Origin: Odiellus spinosus
Lineage: Eukaryota > Arthropoda > Arachnida > Opiliones > Phalangiidae
Length of the DNA stretch: 64,000 bases
NCBI GenBank assembly: GCA_963920705.1
Contig: OY987238.1
Coordinates: 15,680,183 to 15,744,182 of the forward strand
Direction: 5' to 3'
The notes beneath the pieces are model-generated. The model saw nothing but the letters and a program-made list of their open reading frames with translations. It searched no databases and was not told the origin of the DNA. Every line of letters begins with the position of its first letter. The stretch's first letter is position 1. The position numbers and the translations under genes were made by a program. This document shows positions 1 to 12,140 of the stretch, piece by piece.

Positions 1-12
1 ATACCCTGGTAC

Positions 13-1089
13 CTGATTATTGGAAACCTTTAGTTTTTCGTCATTGACGATCCAAGTGACGGCTTCGTCGCAATTCGGAGTCGTCAACGAACCGTGGTAC
101 GTGAAGTAACTGGATTCGTCGTTGGCGATGTTAGGAATCAGTTGGGAGAGTTGAATGGGACCTTGTACCACCGTTGTTTGATTGGCTTCCGGGATCGAGA
201 CGAAATTATCCGTGATTTGAGACAAGGCGTGACTCGCGTGACCGTGCGTTATCTGAAATACGTTAGTTTCGTTAATCGATACGTATCTAATTGTCTGTCT
301 GTCAGTCTGGAACGCTTAAGTTTACCCGCAAAGTTAGGATAAATTCAAACGAGCCTGAAATTGAAAAACGGTGTACTTGAAATTGGTATTACCTCGCCAA
401 TTACTCCGATGACAATAAGTCCGTCCTTGTGTTGGAGAGCCGTCAACAAATCGGGATACTTGGTGTTAACGTGAACGAAGTGGATCTATAGGGAATTTAA
501 TGATTAATTTGTGATGATGACGCGCGGGGATGGTACGGATTAAATTACTTCAATGGCGAAACGTCGTCCATCTATGGAGTGTTCGGTTCCATCGTGTTTG
601 TCGTTACCGGCGTGAAAGTGAAAACTTTTCAACTGGTAGCTATCGGTCCTACCAGCCGGTCCTCCGCTAATCACGATATTTTCGTCGAAGGTGCCTACAA
701 CTGTTAAACAAAATGTTAGCGAGGTTTTCAAAGTCGCTTTGCTAGAGAGACGCGCGTACCAGTGTGTCCGTTATTGGTAAGGATTAACTTAGCCAATGGA
801 TTATCAACGTAGCTCTTTAAGTTCAGTTTAGACAGCCGTTCTCCGTTATTAGTCAATCTGTTAGTGTCAATATCAATGGGCGATTGACTTTTACCAGTAC
901 CGCAAAAGGTCGCCGGCCATTCGTCAAGTCCTACAGGGGTCAATGTAGAGGTCAAAGCTCGATAAATATTACCGATCCGATTATAACTAATTAAGATTAA
1001 GTTAGTTTACGGTCGTAGGAAAATCCTTCCGTCAGCGTCGATAACCCAATAAGAGCCACGACGCAAGACGATAAAATTGCTCCAAACAT
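13..1089 (-). CDS. Secreted alpha-carbonic anhydrase 1 (3' end outside window)
   Basis: Alpha-class carbonic anhydrase, interconverting CO2 and bicarbonate; a signal peptide sends it to the secretory path. Exons on the minus strand, 5' to 3': 1089-1011, 957-760, 700-549, 485-393, 252-13; the last exon ends at a GT donor, so the C-terminal exon lies beyond base 1. Exon 1 encodes MFGAILSSCVVALIGLSTL, a hydrophobic leader. Further on are the QSPIDI motif, the proton-shuttle region NNGH, FHFH plus HFVH giving the three zinc histidines, and SLTTPNCDEAV with the substrate-site threonines. All catalytic residues seem present, so it should be active. It is the first of three same-strand paralogues with identical intron phases. 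The family call is very secure; the exact start rests on the leader. Confidence 0.93.
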
Positions 1090-1998
1090 GACGAAAATTT
1101 CTCGATCGAAGACTTAAAAAAAAATACTTAACAATTATTATAGGCGTCGTATTTTTCGTAGTTAAGAGTTGTTATAGAATTGTTTTAGAGTCACGGGCCA
1201 ATAGAACAATTTGTAATACTTACGAAAAAAGGTACTTGGCTTTGATTCGGCCGGTAATGAGTTTAATCCGAGATAATTCTGAAATTTCGCATCGTTCCGA
1301 AGCTTTTTATACTAAAAACTAAGTTAAGAAACAGGTGTTTTTTTTGTTGCTAGAAGTCAAATCCATCGAAATAATTGTGATATTAATAGTGTTCGTACGT
1401 CAAATGTTAATAATTAATATAGTATTTATGTCAATGAAGGACAAACTACACTAAACGAACTACAATAACACTATAGATCATTCTTTTATTGGACAAGTGA
1501 CCTAAATATATACTTAGAATCAGATGTCCTCTTTAAGTAGACCCACAGTCTCGACTACCATAAGTGTCAAGGACTCATTTACCCAACTTAAGGCGCGTTT
1601 TCAATCAAGAGGATCAAACTTAAATCAGGCTTCGACTAACTAAATTAATTTAATATAAGTTAATCTTAATCGAAAAACGGATTAATAACGAGGCTTAACA
1701 ACTACTGGGGACATCGGGCAATGATATTCTAATCCCATTGTCAAGTACTTGATATAATTTCACCAAAAACCGGGCAAACGTGTCTTCGTATAATTCATTT
1801 ATTTCCGAATTAGAATTTTTACATTTAGTTAGCCAATCAGGTGTACCAATTCCGCTAGTGTTAAGACGTAAGTTCAGCGACGCGTATCGAAGCCTACCCA
1901 AGATACCGTTTATCTTATTCGTAGAAAATAACCGGTAGCTTATTGGACGCTTCGGTACGCGTCCCTGAACGCGCGTTCCGGTAGAATTGTCGAGGAAA

Positions 1999-4900
1999 TT
2001 AACGAGCGGGTACGTAGGTAACGGTTCGTCCGTTAATCGGTTGCGTCGGTCGAATATTACCGGACATTTGACCACCTTCTTTATTTTTCAAAATATCAAA
2101 AGCGCGAACCTGCGGAAAATCATAACCATATTGTAATTATTAGTTAATTTCAATTTAATTCGAAGGTAGCCCTACTTCGTTCGTAGACAAATACAAGGGT
2201 TGGTTGTTGACGACCCAAGTGACGACTTCGTTGCAATTGGGGGTCGTTAACGAACCTCGGTACGTGTAATAATCGAATCCGTTTTGAATCTGGGGAAGTA
2301 ATTTCGACAAGTTGATTGGTCCAGAGACCACCGTCGTGGAGTTGAAATTTTGAATTTTGCTTAGATTATCGCTGACGAACGATAATGGACCCACGACTCG
2401 GTTGTCGATCTGAAACGAATCGATTCGTGGTATCTTCGTCTGATGTTAACAGAAGCCGATGAAACCCTCCTTTGAAGTCTACTACTCTAATGTTCCACAT
2501 AGCGCTCCTCTCTGTATGGGTAAAATTCCCAATTTTACGAGATCAGAGGGGTCCTACTTCATCCCCCCCTGTCTACGGATAATTGGAAATTCTCTCTCTC
2601 CACAAACGACGACGTTTTTTAACGAACTCCGAGGCTGCTAGAGATATTCGCTCGACAAACTCCCGCTCCGAAAATATCTACCGTTAGGAGGCGTACGAAT
2701 CGCGCTTTTTGAAACTATCCCATACAGAGAGGGGTAGACAAGACCCGGGAGTAATAGACTTCAAAGGAGGGTTTCATCTACTTCTGATGTTAACAATAAA
2801 ACCCCGCAAAATTGCGATGGTTCATAGTGATATGCCTTGAGGGAGTCGCTGGACATTTGTCCAAGAAGACAAAGTATTGTCTCGCAATGTTCCTGGACAA
2901 TTGCCCAAAAAAGACCCTATTATTCGAGGTACGAAGCTTATTTATTTACCGTTGCAAGAACACCGATTACTAGCATTCCATCGGGATTACTAAGCGCCGA
3001 TAATAAATCTGGATATTTTAGATTTTGATGAACGAAATGAATCTGAAAATATAATTTAATTTATCAATTTAAGTTTAATTTAATTTAGGGAATGTAAATT
3101 GGGGGTCAATGATATTATTTGGGATTTCAACAGCGCTCGTAATGTCTCTAATATTAAAAGGATAGCCCGGTGTTTGATGGTCATGGTCTTGGGCGTGATA
3201 TTACCTCTAAGGCGTATCTCCTGGAGTTGATTGTATGTTCAGTTCCATCGTTAGCTCCTCGTCCAAAATGAAAATGAAATTGTTGCAACTGATAGCGCGC
3301 CGATCCAACCGGTCCTCCGGTAACTGTCAGAACTTCTTTGAATGTCCCTTTAACTACGTTCACCATTAATTATTAGCTCGTTAATTAACGCGTAAGACGT
3401 AATAACGAAGTAATTCCTTATGGTTGAAATAGCTAATCCATCGGTAACAAAACTTAACCCGGACCAATCGGGATATTAAGGCGAGATCCCCGTGATAGCG
3501 TTTGATTGGTCGATGACCCTTAAGAGATATTCTACGAATCCAACTAAGCCCTAATTGTCCGATTAAATTTCAAATTTCTATTTTGGTCTAAGACGAATCG
3601 TTATTAAGTTTAAATACCCGTATGTCCGTCGTTGGTCAAGGTGACGCTGGCCAATGGCTTATTTACGTAATCTCTCAAGTCTAGGATTTGTAGATATTGC
3701 TTTTGAACGGAGTTGATGTCGATGTTAATCGGAGACTGCTTAGAACCGCTACAAAATTGTGAATACAGTTGAGGCCACTGGTTTACCTCTGATATAGTTA
3801 ATATTTAAGTTAATTGAATCGTATAATAATTAAGAATACTAATTAAATAATTACCTTCGTACGTGAATTCCGTTTGCGCTTGAAAATTAATTTAAAAATT
3901 ATTTTATTATTTCCAATTTTTCTTACAGTGAAAATAAAATTATTTTCTACGGAAATTTTTCCACCAAACCCCGTAAATTTTCCGGAAAATAACGGTATTT
4001 TTTCCATATTTTTCCGTAAAATAAAAATTGGTTTAAATTGGAAGAGTTTCGTATCGAAAAAATAACTTTAATTATTTCGAGGTAATTTTCATTCAATATT
4101 AACCAGTCTCTGACCAATCAAAATGATCGCTGCCTTTCTTAATGATCTCGGGAAGAATTTCATTAATATTAGCCGTTCTTAAACTTACCATTGATTATGT
4201 TTAGTCGCAAAATGAGTGGGAAACAAATGAAAAATATTCTAAACATTGTCTAGCAACGAATCGACTCGTGATTTTTTAGAAAATGTCTCGTTAAGAACAG
4301 TACGTAGATAGTTTTGTAAAGTCGAAATAAATAAAGTTTTCGAGTACCGACTACCGAGAAAAATCCTCTAAACAGGTGGGTTTTGTTTCAAGGGCCCTGA
4401 GAGATATCCGTGTTTCTAGGGTAACGATTTCCACGTCGTACAGCGGTGAGATAGGGTTTTACCACAAACCTCAAGTACTTTAATTACACGCTTACAAGTA
4501 CCGTAACGTTTTGATAAATGTCCTACTGTCATAAAATTTTAATGTATTTTTTAGACGAACAAGGACACCGCGTACTCATATGGAATTCAATTAACTCGCG
4601 TACTCTATATTTTCGAATCAGAGAGATAGCGATTTGTAGGGGCGCTGGTTCCCGCAACAAGACACCAGGGGGGCTATTCTAGAAGTTTTCAACAGACTTA
4701 AAACTGTAAGACGTTTTGGTCGACCAGTTACGCTAGTGATTAAAGCCGCCTTTGAAATCGATTTAAACCTTTTCAATCCGTTTCGTTAAGAGTCGCGTGA
4801 ACGCGATACCGTCTTTTTTCGAATCGATTTGCTTCGGGAACTAGTTTCGTAACCATTCTGTTTTCATCAGCCGATAGTTCAAGTTAGGATGAATCGATTT

Positions 4901-5188
4901 TAAAAACGATTCCTAGCGATTTGAATAACGCTTTGATTATCGATTTTGACCGTAGCTTAAGTTTCGTAGAGGCCCTATACTAGTTTTGAGGGACCCTTTG
5001 ACCCCTTAGTCATTTTTGGGTCAGCCGAAATTATATTAATATTAGTCGAAGCTGGATTTTGATTCGATTTTCGAGTACGGATCGGGCTATTTTGATTGGT
5101 TAAAAAATAAATCCATTCGATACTTACAATAATGTATCGCATTGATGAAAATCAAGGCGACTAAACTTAGGGCTAATTTAACAAACAT
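1999..5188 (-). CDS. Secreted alpha-carbonic anhydrase 2
   Basis: Complete alpha-carbonic anhydrase model of 280 residues. Minus-strand exons: 5188-5128, 3878-3855, 3788-3618, 3353-3205, 3042-2950, 2409-2176, 2109-1999; all phases agree. Exon 1 encodes a leader (MFVKLALSLVALIFINA). Exon 2 is a 24-bp microexon encoding part of SQTEFTYE, needed to avoid a stop at the exon 1/3 join. The core shows QSPINIDIN, NDGH (shuttle His), FHFHFG and HFVH (zinc ligands), GSLTTPNC, and the family C-terminal NIRPTQPINGR. The intron between 2409 and 2950 carries a transposon relic, and intron 1 is 1.25 kb. A candidate AATAAA on the minus strand is at 1803-1798. Expected product: secreted, catalytically competent enzyme. 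Confidence 0.93.
2451..2785. mobile_element. Non-autonomous element with long TIRs and 9-bp target duplication (MULE-like)
   Basis: A 335-bp insertion in an intron of carbonic anhydrase 2. Both ends start AGAAG..GATGAAACCCTCC in inverted orientation, and similarity between the two arms runs for about 65-70 bp, to CTCTCTGTATGGG. It is flanked on both sides by the direct repeat GATGTTAAC (2442-2450 and 2786-2794). Nine-base duplications with long inverted repeats are typical of Mutator-like elements; hAT elements duplicate 8. No transposase reading frame is present, so it depends on another copy. The superfamily is inference, while the repeats and duplication are directly visible. Confidence 0.75.
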
Positions 5189-5753
5189 TTTATTTTAGCC
5201 TAGATGCGTTTCCTTCCGACAGACACTCGCTAAATGTAGGATTACGGGCTGGCAGTTTGTTTTATAGGCAATTAATATTTAAGAATATTTATATCACTTC
5301 GAAGTAATTGTTTAGAAACAAACGAATTAGGGTTATTTCGTATCTGACTCTGACTCCAGATATAACATCCATAAAAACAGGCGAAATTTCAATTCATTTT
5401 CATAATTAACAATTGCCGAGTAAAGAGAATATGACACGATATTAAAGGGACAAATTTTAAAGGGAAACTGAATGAAACAAACGAAAAAAAATCCCGATTT
5501 TAATTAATTAATTCAAAGGGACTTGGAAAAATATTTTGGAACCGTATTTGACCTCGAAGTTTGTAAAATTATTGATATAACTTAACTTAATTATAATTAA
5601 CTTAACGAAATTAAATTAATAACTATTTAAACTTTAATTAAACGACATTATTTAATTTTGAAATTAATTTCTTAAACATACAAAATTACTTTGAATTTTG
5701 CGTACGTATATAATATCGTAATTAAATTGAAATTAATTTTAAATAAATTTCAT

Positions 5754-7768
5754 TTAACTACCAATCCAATCGGGATTAACGAAACCGATTCTTCTACCAT
5801 TTATCGGTTGTACCGATCGATAATTATCGGCCATTGGTTCGCCGTTAAAATCCAAAAGGCGACGGAACGTCATCATCTATAAATCGAGAATAAATAAAAA
5901 ATTAATTTCCGAGCCAATTAATATTTATAATTGTATTAATGAACTTTTGTAATTACTTGTTGGTTAGTTACGGCTAAGGCGTAAGCGCTAATTACCCAAG
6001 TTACCACTTGATCGCAATTAGGGGTCGTTAGGGAACCTCGATAAGTCCAGTAGGAAAATTGCTCTCCGTCCGAAGTTGGGAACAGTGATGATAATCGAAT
6101 GCTATCGTTGATATTGACCCAAGATGGACGCAATACGCGTCCGATATTATTCGTAACGAAGTTTAAACGAGAAACGTCGGCTAATGTTTCATCTACCTTC
6201 ATTGATTAGACCATACAATTAGGCTTAAAAAAACGCGGGAAAAAAATGTAATAAACTTACTCTCCCCAGAATGGCGATGACCAAGAGACCATCGGGTTTA
6301 TTTAAGGCTGTATCAAAGCTCGAGTACTTGACGTTCTTGTGAACTAGATGAATCTAAAATCCATTAATTAATACAGGGTGTGTCCTAAAATGGTGGTAGG
6401 TCCGAGCTCCAGTGGGTTCTATGGGTCATTTTAAGACGAAAATTTTCTATGACGTTTTGTCGTTGAAGAAACACGAAATGAAACACGTATGGATGACCCC
6501 TTATCGTACATTAATAAACCTATACTCAATTAATTATTTAGCAACAATTTGATTTTATCATTGAATATACGTTTATTAATGTAACTTTAACTAAGGGGTC
6601 ATCCATACATGATTCATTTCGGAACTCTCAAACGACGCCCCCGTACGACAAAACGTCATAAAATGACCCGTAGAAGCCAGTGGAGCTCGATCCAACCACC
6701 TTTATATCCCGGTTGATAGTTACTTCCAAATCGAAAGCTTGACCATTGATGGTATGTTCGGATCCCTGACCGTTGATTCGTCCGAAATGAAAATGACATT
6801 GTTGTAGTTGATAGGTAGAGCGTTTAGCCACGCCCCCACTGATCGTGATGACGTCTTCGAACGTCACCGATACTAAAAATTACGAGTTTAATTTTGAGGA
6901 TTTCTCACTAACACGCGTGGGTCACTTTTGGCCGAAAGGAAACTGACCAGAATGTCCGTTATTCGTCACGTTAGCGTTCCGAATAATTTGTTCGTAGGAC
7001 CCCAGGTCTAAATTGTCGTAGTAAAAGGTCGGAACGATTCCCGGGCTCATTGTATCGATATTTATCGGCGATTGTCTCGTACCGTTGCATTTTGGATAGA
7101 TTTTCGGCCAATTTTCTTTTTCTATACGAGTTAATTATATTCGTTAATTATACTAATTAAATAGCCTTTAGTTAAACTTAAATGTCCGTAAACCTTCGTA
7201 TTTAGTCCCTCCTTTTTTGAATTCTGGGACATCCGAATCATTTTCGTCTGAAATTAGTAATTATTTTAAAATATCGAATATTAAAGGGACACTTGGAGCT
7301 AAAAAGAAAATAATTTTTTAATTATTTTTCGGATGTCAAAAAAATAGTATTTGGTGTTAAAATTAATTTCTACAGTTAAGTTTGAATGTTAGTAAAATCG
7401 GAGCGATAATATTATTGGCACCTTCAACAATAGAGTTTGTTAAAAAAGTGGCTACAAATTGTCATATAACGCGATGCAGTTATAGCCGTTGGATTAATCG
7501 GATTAATAAACATATTTTATACTTAATTTACATTCAAAATTAACCAAACTTGAATTAAATCGTATCTAATAATTATGGAAAAAATTAAATTTCAAATACG
7601 TTTTTTTTTTTTGTCCCGCTGTGATTCCAAAAATATATTTAAATTTTCCATTTTTAATTAATTAATACTTTTGTAGGGTATATTATACTTACCGTTAGTT
7701 GTATTTTGAGAATTAACCGCGTTAACTATCAGAAAAATCGTGCAAATTAAATTATTTTTGAGTTTCAT
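5754..7768 (-). CDS. Secreted alpha-carbonic anhydrase 3
   Basis: Complete alpha-carbonic anhydrase model of 302 residues. Minus-strand exons: 7768-7693, 7247-7194, 7121-6948, 6872-6724, 6353-6261, 6196-5957, 5876-5754. Exon 1 gives a leader starting MKLKNNLICTIFLIVNAV; exon 2 gives a short acidic stretch DENDSDVPEFKKGG absent from the sister genes. Core motifs: QSPINID, NNGH, CHFHFG and HLVH (zinc histidines), SLTTPNCDQVV, and C-terminal VQPINGRR. The exon 2 donor reads GTTTAC, a weak but GT donor. The intron between exons 4 and 5 (6354-6723) contains a palindromic transposon relic (about 6374-6703). Tandem paralogue of the two upstream-numbered genes; expected to be a secreted active enzyme. 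Confidence 0.92.
6374..6703. mobile_element. TA-flanked palindromic MITE, copy 1 (mariner-like ends)
   Basis: Begins TA-CAGGGTGTGTCC and continues with a long arm that recurs inverted at the far end (for example GACGTTTTGTCG near 6455 against CGACAAAACGTC near 6650, and GGATGACCCC near 6493 against GGGGTCATCC near 6597). The element is nearly a full palindrome. The last bases of the right terminus are decayed, so the right boundary is approximate. The same family occurs complete at 38261-39089. CAGGGTGT ends with a TA target suggest a Tc1/mariner-type MITE. It sits in an intron of carbonic anhydrase 3 and has no coding capacity. Confidence 0.75.
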
Positions 7769-8504
7769 TTTAATAATTTTTGGATTAATATGGAAACGGC
7801 GAATACTTGTCGAATTTCCAAATGAAAATGCGGATTATTTTTTGATCAATCATCGGCCGGGGATTTATATGGGCGATTTGGAACGTCGTTTTCATTCCAC
7901 GGTCACCAATTTTATCCCCTAATTCCTATTATTATCACCGTTATTCGTTTTTTAAATCATACTCATCGACAGTTAACCCTTTTGTTAATATTTAAATTAG
8001 TCTTAATAGACTCGTTATTCGTAATATCATCCCATAGGTGACGTAAAAAGACAATGGCGCGTCCAATTATAGTTTAGAAAATGCTTTTAAAAACATTTAT
8101 TATCGACAAACAGGATGATCCTGAACTATATTATTATTATTGATTTCAATGATGTTATTATTTCACAATAATATGCCGTATTTGCGCAGTGGCTCTATTT
8201 AAATGACCATATTTTCCCATTTTTCGCATTTTCTTTTAAAGTTAAATTTTAATAGTTTGAAAATAAACCCGCGTTCAGCGACACGTACCGAAGATTCCGG
8301 TACTGTACCATTTAATAGAAGTCAAAATCGCGTTATTATCTCAATGGACGTGGTGTCATATTTGTCCAAGAGCGAGTTATCTAAGTTTGGGTTAGGTTAA
8401 GGTCGGATTTAATTGTTCGGTATCTTCGGTTATAGTCGCTGAACCCAACTTAGTAGAAGATGAAGTCCTCGAAAGAAATCTCAAGTAATTACTCAAAGTA
8501 CAAA

Positions 8505-8510
8505 TTTATT
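8505..8510 (-). terminator. Candidate polyadenylation signal of the 3' cassette
   Basis: AATAAA on the minus strand, about 28 bases past the stop at 8538. This fits a true 3' end for the downstream cassette. Confidence 0.45.
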
Positions 8511-8537
8511 ATTAATCTGGTTAAATGTACACGATGT

Positions 8538-9106
8538 CTACGGTATGGTATTCTGGTCAGCCGGAATTGTCGCCGATGGGCTGATGGCTTTAGCGTCCAG
8601 CTCTGACGTCGTTGGTTCGGCGTATACCGTATTAGTGTCGGGTAGAGACGAGGTCGGTTGTACCAGGTCGCTAGTAGTAGTTGAGCTATCGTCAACTCGA
8701 GTCGTACCATCCTTAATTACTTGGGTCGACTCGCCAGTTGTTTCTCGCATCGAAACTAAATTCAAATGTTTTTTAATTAGAACCAAGACTCGTTATGGAG
8801 TAAGATATAATAATACAATGAGAAAGCTCCAAAATTGAGACCAGGGGAGGTCAAATTGTGGACCATTTTTGGGTCCCATTTGTTGTCTGTAGATTGTAGA
8901 GCGTACCTTGGGCATTGGGGTCACTCTTAGCCGCCGCTATTTCTTGCATAATATTCATATGAACGTTATTAATTCGGTTGCTAATATCTTGCTTGGCCCT
9001 TTGAATGAAACTGGGTTCGCCTCCGCTACTATCATACCCTAATGACATTGAGCTCTTCAGCAAGACGTTGTCACGTAGGGACTTGGCTTCGACCATCGCG
9101 TCTGTC
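8538..9106 (-). CDS. Alternative 3' cassette (or paralogue) of the secreted repeat-protein gene
   Basis: Two exons on the minus strand, 9106-8907 and 8755-8538, ending at a stop with a candidate AATAAA at 8510-8505. The first encodes TDAMVEAKSLRDNVL.. and a probably helical stretch (AKQDISNRINNVHMNIMQEI); the second a Ser/Thr/Pro-rich tail (SSTTTSDLVQPTSSLP). The acceptor and first codons resemble the terminal exon of the neighbouring gene (TELDESKSLR), and both enter in the same phase. I found no signal-peptide exon of its own in 9116-9806. Spliced to exons 1-2 at 11452-10677 it would make an in-frame 189-residue secreted protein. Whether it is an alternative terminal exon pair or a separate gene is unresolved. 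Function unknown. Confidence 0.6.
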
Positions 9107-9765
9107 CTGCAACCGTAAAAACATCGTATTACAATTACTGGCATTTTAATTTCAAATCGAATTTGTAAGCTATCGCTGATTGGTCGAAGATCTAAACTGG
9201 TTTCCAGCGCAAACGGGGCTTTAGTGTATGTTGATTTTGAGGTCAATCGAATGATTTCGGACTTAGTTTTACGCGTAAACAATATTTATTTTTTATTTCC
9301 TAGTCAATTTAATCCCTGGTGAAAATTAGCCTAGATTTAAGTCTGAACGGAAATGGATTCTACTTCGATTAGATCAGCTTCCTTTTTCGTACGTGCGCCG
9401 TGTACCGCGTTCCTAGTTAGTAGTTAGGCATTTGGGGTACGCTCTCGCCAATACACGGTGGAGGTTTTTCATTCCCTGACAATTGGACAAAATTTCAACA
9501 TTCCGATAGATGGGGCTGTCAATCGAGCCAAGGCTTAAATTAAAGCTAAGCCTTGGTGTTTACTTTAAAGTAGTGTACCAATTTGATTAAGGAGTTGTTT
9601 CGCGGCTTGATTACTGTTACGAACTCGGAATGAAAATTCCCGCGCTTTGTAGAACCCTTTTTTCTTATCGTGATTTGGGGAAAATATTATTTTGAAAGGG
9701 GTGGATGAATCTAAAGCGGATAAGACCTTTAACTTAAAGAAAGGGCGTAGGTTAGTTGAAAATAC

Positions 9766-9771
9766 TTTATT
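9766..9771 (-). terminator. Candidate polyadenylation signal of the secreted repeat-protein gene
   Basis: AATAAA on the minus strand, 36 bases past the stop at 9807. It supports exon 10281-9807 being a genuine last exon rather than reading on into the downstream cassette. Confidence 0.45.
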
Positions 9772-9806
9772 TTAAATACTTATAATATACAATAATAAAT
9801 TGCGTT

Positions 9807-11452
9807 TTAAGCGTCGGTGGATGCGGGATAATCCGACGGGGTTTCTGTACCGGGATTAGTGGGGGGAGAAGTACCGCTAGTATCCGGATTAGCTGGATTA
9901 TCGGGTGTCGATGGATTAGCCGTATTATCAGATGTTGATGGATTAGCCGTATTATCAGGTGTTGATGGATTAGCCGGATTATCAGGTGTTGAGGGATTAG
10001 CCGCGTTATCCGGCGAAGATGGATTAGCCGGATTATTAGGTAGATATACTCGAATTGTAGTTGGTTCGGGCTGCGTCATTCTAGGCGGACTTCTCATGGA
10101 AGTTTGAACCATATTTTGAACTCCGGCAATTCTTCCGTCCATTCCCTGTCGAGCCGAATTGATCATGTCGTTGATTTGACCTTGGGTTTGATAGACGATG
10201 CCCGGAGTTTCCGCCAAAGACTCGAACCAATTTGGGCTCATTTTCACGAACCGAAGACTTTTCGACTCGTCTAATTCCGTCCTGCGTCCGTAAAGATGCC
10301 GTAAAGGTCAAACTTTAGGACCATTAACGCGCTCTGATACGCTAAATAGCGATAGGAAGGCTCAGAAACGACCTGAAGCTGACCCCGTGTCCATCGTGTC
10401 ACAGTGTCTAGCTGTCTGCCGCGCGACTTAGGGCCTTTTAAAGGGACTAACCGCGCGATTTTTGAAACCCCTTTAACAAACGACCATGACCGTAACAAAT
10501 TGTACATTGAAAGCTAAGGGTAAGGGAATAGTAATTTTAAAGATTGGGAGCTAAATTAACGAGAAATCTGATTGGTCCGTGGCTCTTTAAGTGGAAACGT
10601 TTTTCTACATTATAATTTTTATTTATTGAATGTAAATTTTTGGTCAGAGTGGGGCGGAAGGTTGGGCGATACTTACTTTGTTTTCAAGGCTTCTAAGTGT
10701 TTGAGATTTTTCCCGGGTGCTTTTAAAGCCGGATTCTTATTAGCGTGTCCACCCTGATGATTTTTTAAGGCCATACCTAAATTTAAATAAAACACGTAAT
10801 AATTTAATTATATCATAAACCATAATTAAAATTAGACTAGGCTTAGTTAATTAAAAATTTAATTAACTTTGTAAAAGCTACATCCGTTTTACTTTCACGC
10901 GATTAAAAGTTTATATAAGATCAACCGGAAGCGATAATTTATATACCGGAAGTAGGACGAGGGAAATATTTAAGGAAATAAATTTTATAAATATATATTT
11001 TTTTTCCGTACGATTTACATTCTTAGTAGAGGTGTTTAAATCCCAATATAAACTGATTTCTAATGATAATAAGAACCCAACTTAGATTGGATTTCATTGA
11101 AATTAAAATTTTTAATTTAAACTTCTTAAAATTAATTTTATTTTTTAATTTATCCACATTTATCGTTACGTAGTAACTAGTACGAAATATTAACTATAAT
11201 ACTAACTAATTAGTGATTAACTGAAAAATATTACCTTATATATAATTATTTTTCATTATTAGTAAAAATTAAAGTTTTTAAAATTTTAGAATAAAAAAAA
11301 AATATTTTTACAAGAGTAGAAATTAACATCGCCTTTAATTTATTGATGAAGAACATTCTAAACTTCAATTAATTATCGATTAATTATCTTAATTACTTAC
11401 CGTATAAAATTAAAGTTGAAATTACAATTAAAATCAAACTTAATTTCGTCAT
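9807..11452 (-). CDS. Small secreted protein with Pro-Ala-Asn-Pro-Ser-Thr repeats
   Basis: Three exons on the minus strand (11452-11401, 10776-10677, 10281-9807) give 208 residues. Exon 1 is a leader (MTKLSLILIVISTLILY). Exon 2 is basic and His/Asn/Lys-rich (ALKNHQGGHANKNPALK). Exon 3 has a polar, probably helical part (QGQINDMINSARQGMDGR) and then about six copies of a nine-residue unit, PANPSTPDN with variants, before an acidic tail ending TETPSDYPASTDA. The unit is 27 bp at DNA level (roughly 9880-10050). I do not recognise the family. Secretion, low complexity and position beside carbonic anhydrases would suit an extracellular-matrix or biomineral-matrix role, but that is inference only. 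Confidence 0.8.
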
Positions 11453-12134
11453 CTTCGTTGATAAAATATTATTGAAACTTAATTAAAACGAAGAGGTTGT
11501 TTTTGGCGAAAATTCCCAACAGAACTGGATATTCCCGCGGCTCGCAATCCGTGTAAACTATCTTTGTACGCGTTTACTTCAAAATGCTAAATATTTTAGT
11601 TGATTGAATTCAATCTGTAATTGTCGAAACTAGGAGCGTAGGAATACCTAACGTTTTTCCTAAAAAGTAGATCGGGAGAAATCGAGTAACTCGTGGACGA
11701 GAATCGGCTCGAAACTAGAACGCCAGGCGTTAATTCGGATGTCACGCCGATCTAACCAGTAAATTACAAGTACACCTATACTTGTAGGTATTTATTAATT
11801 GTTTCCGCTTCAATGGCATGATTGGAAAACACTCGCGTTGCACTGACACACCGATAAATCGTTGAACTCTGGGGGTTTATGTATCATACATTCGTGTACA
11901 ACCAAATTTCAGCGGGGAAATACGTAGAATTACTTAGGTAGTTATTTTAAATAGACAATGAAGTCACGTACTTGTCTGAATTTGCGCCAAAAATATTTTC
12001 TGATTTTGTTGGGGTGTTACGTAAAGAATAGATATCTTAGAATAATCTAAATACGCCCTTTGGCGTAATAATATCACCCAGGGACACGCGCTGAGGTAAT
12101 CACTCTTTCAATCATGGCCATAACTCTGTCAAAC

Positions 12135-12140
12135 TTTATT
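12135..12140 (-). terminator. Candidate polyadenylation signal of the GRL gene
   Basis: AATAAA on the minus strand about 125 bases past the GRL stop codon. Confidence 0.4.

Noticed and set aside
1695-2075. 126-codon minus-strand frame beside carbonic anhydrase 2
   Set aside because: The last carbonic anhydrase exon uses a different frame here and gives the family C-terminus NIRPTQPINGR, so this frame is a shadow.
2843-2905. Palindromes of the GGACAnnTGTCC type, also near 16246 and 31635
   Set aside because: Short and few; they could be binding sites, but the number seen is not beyond what chance could give.
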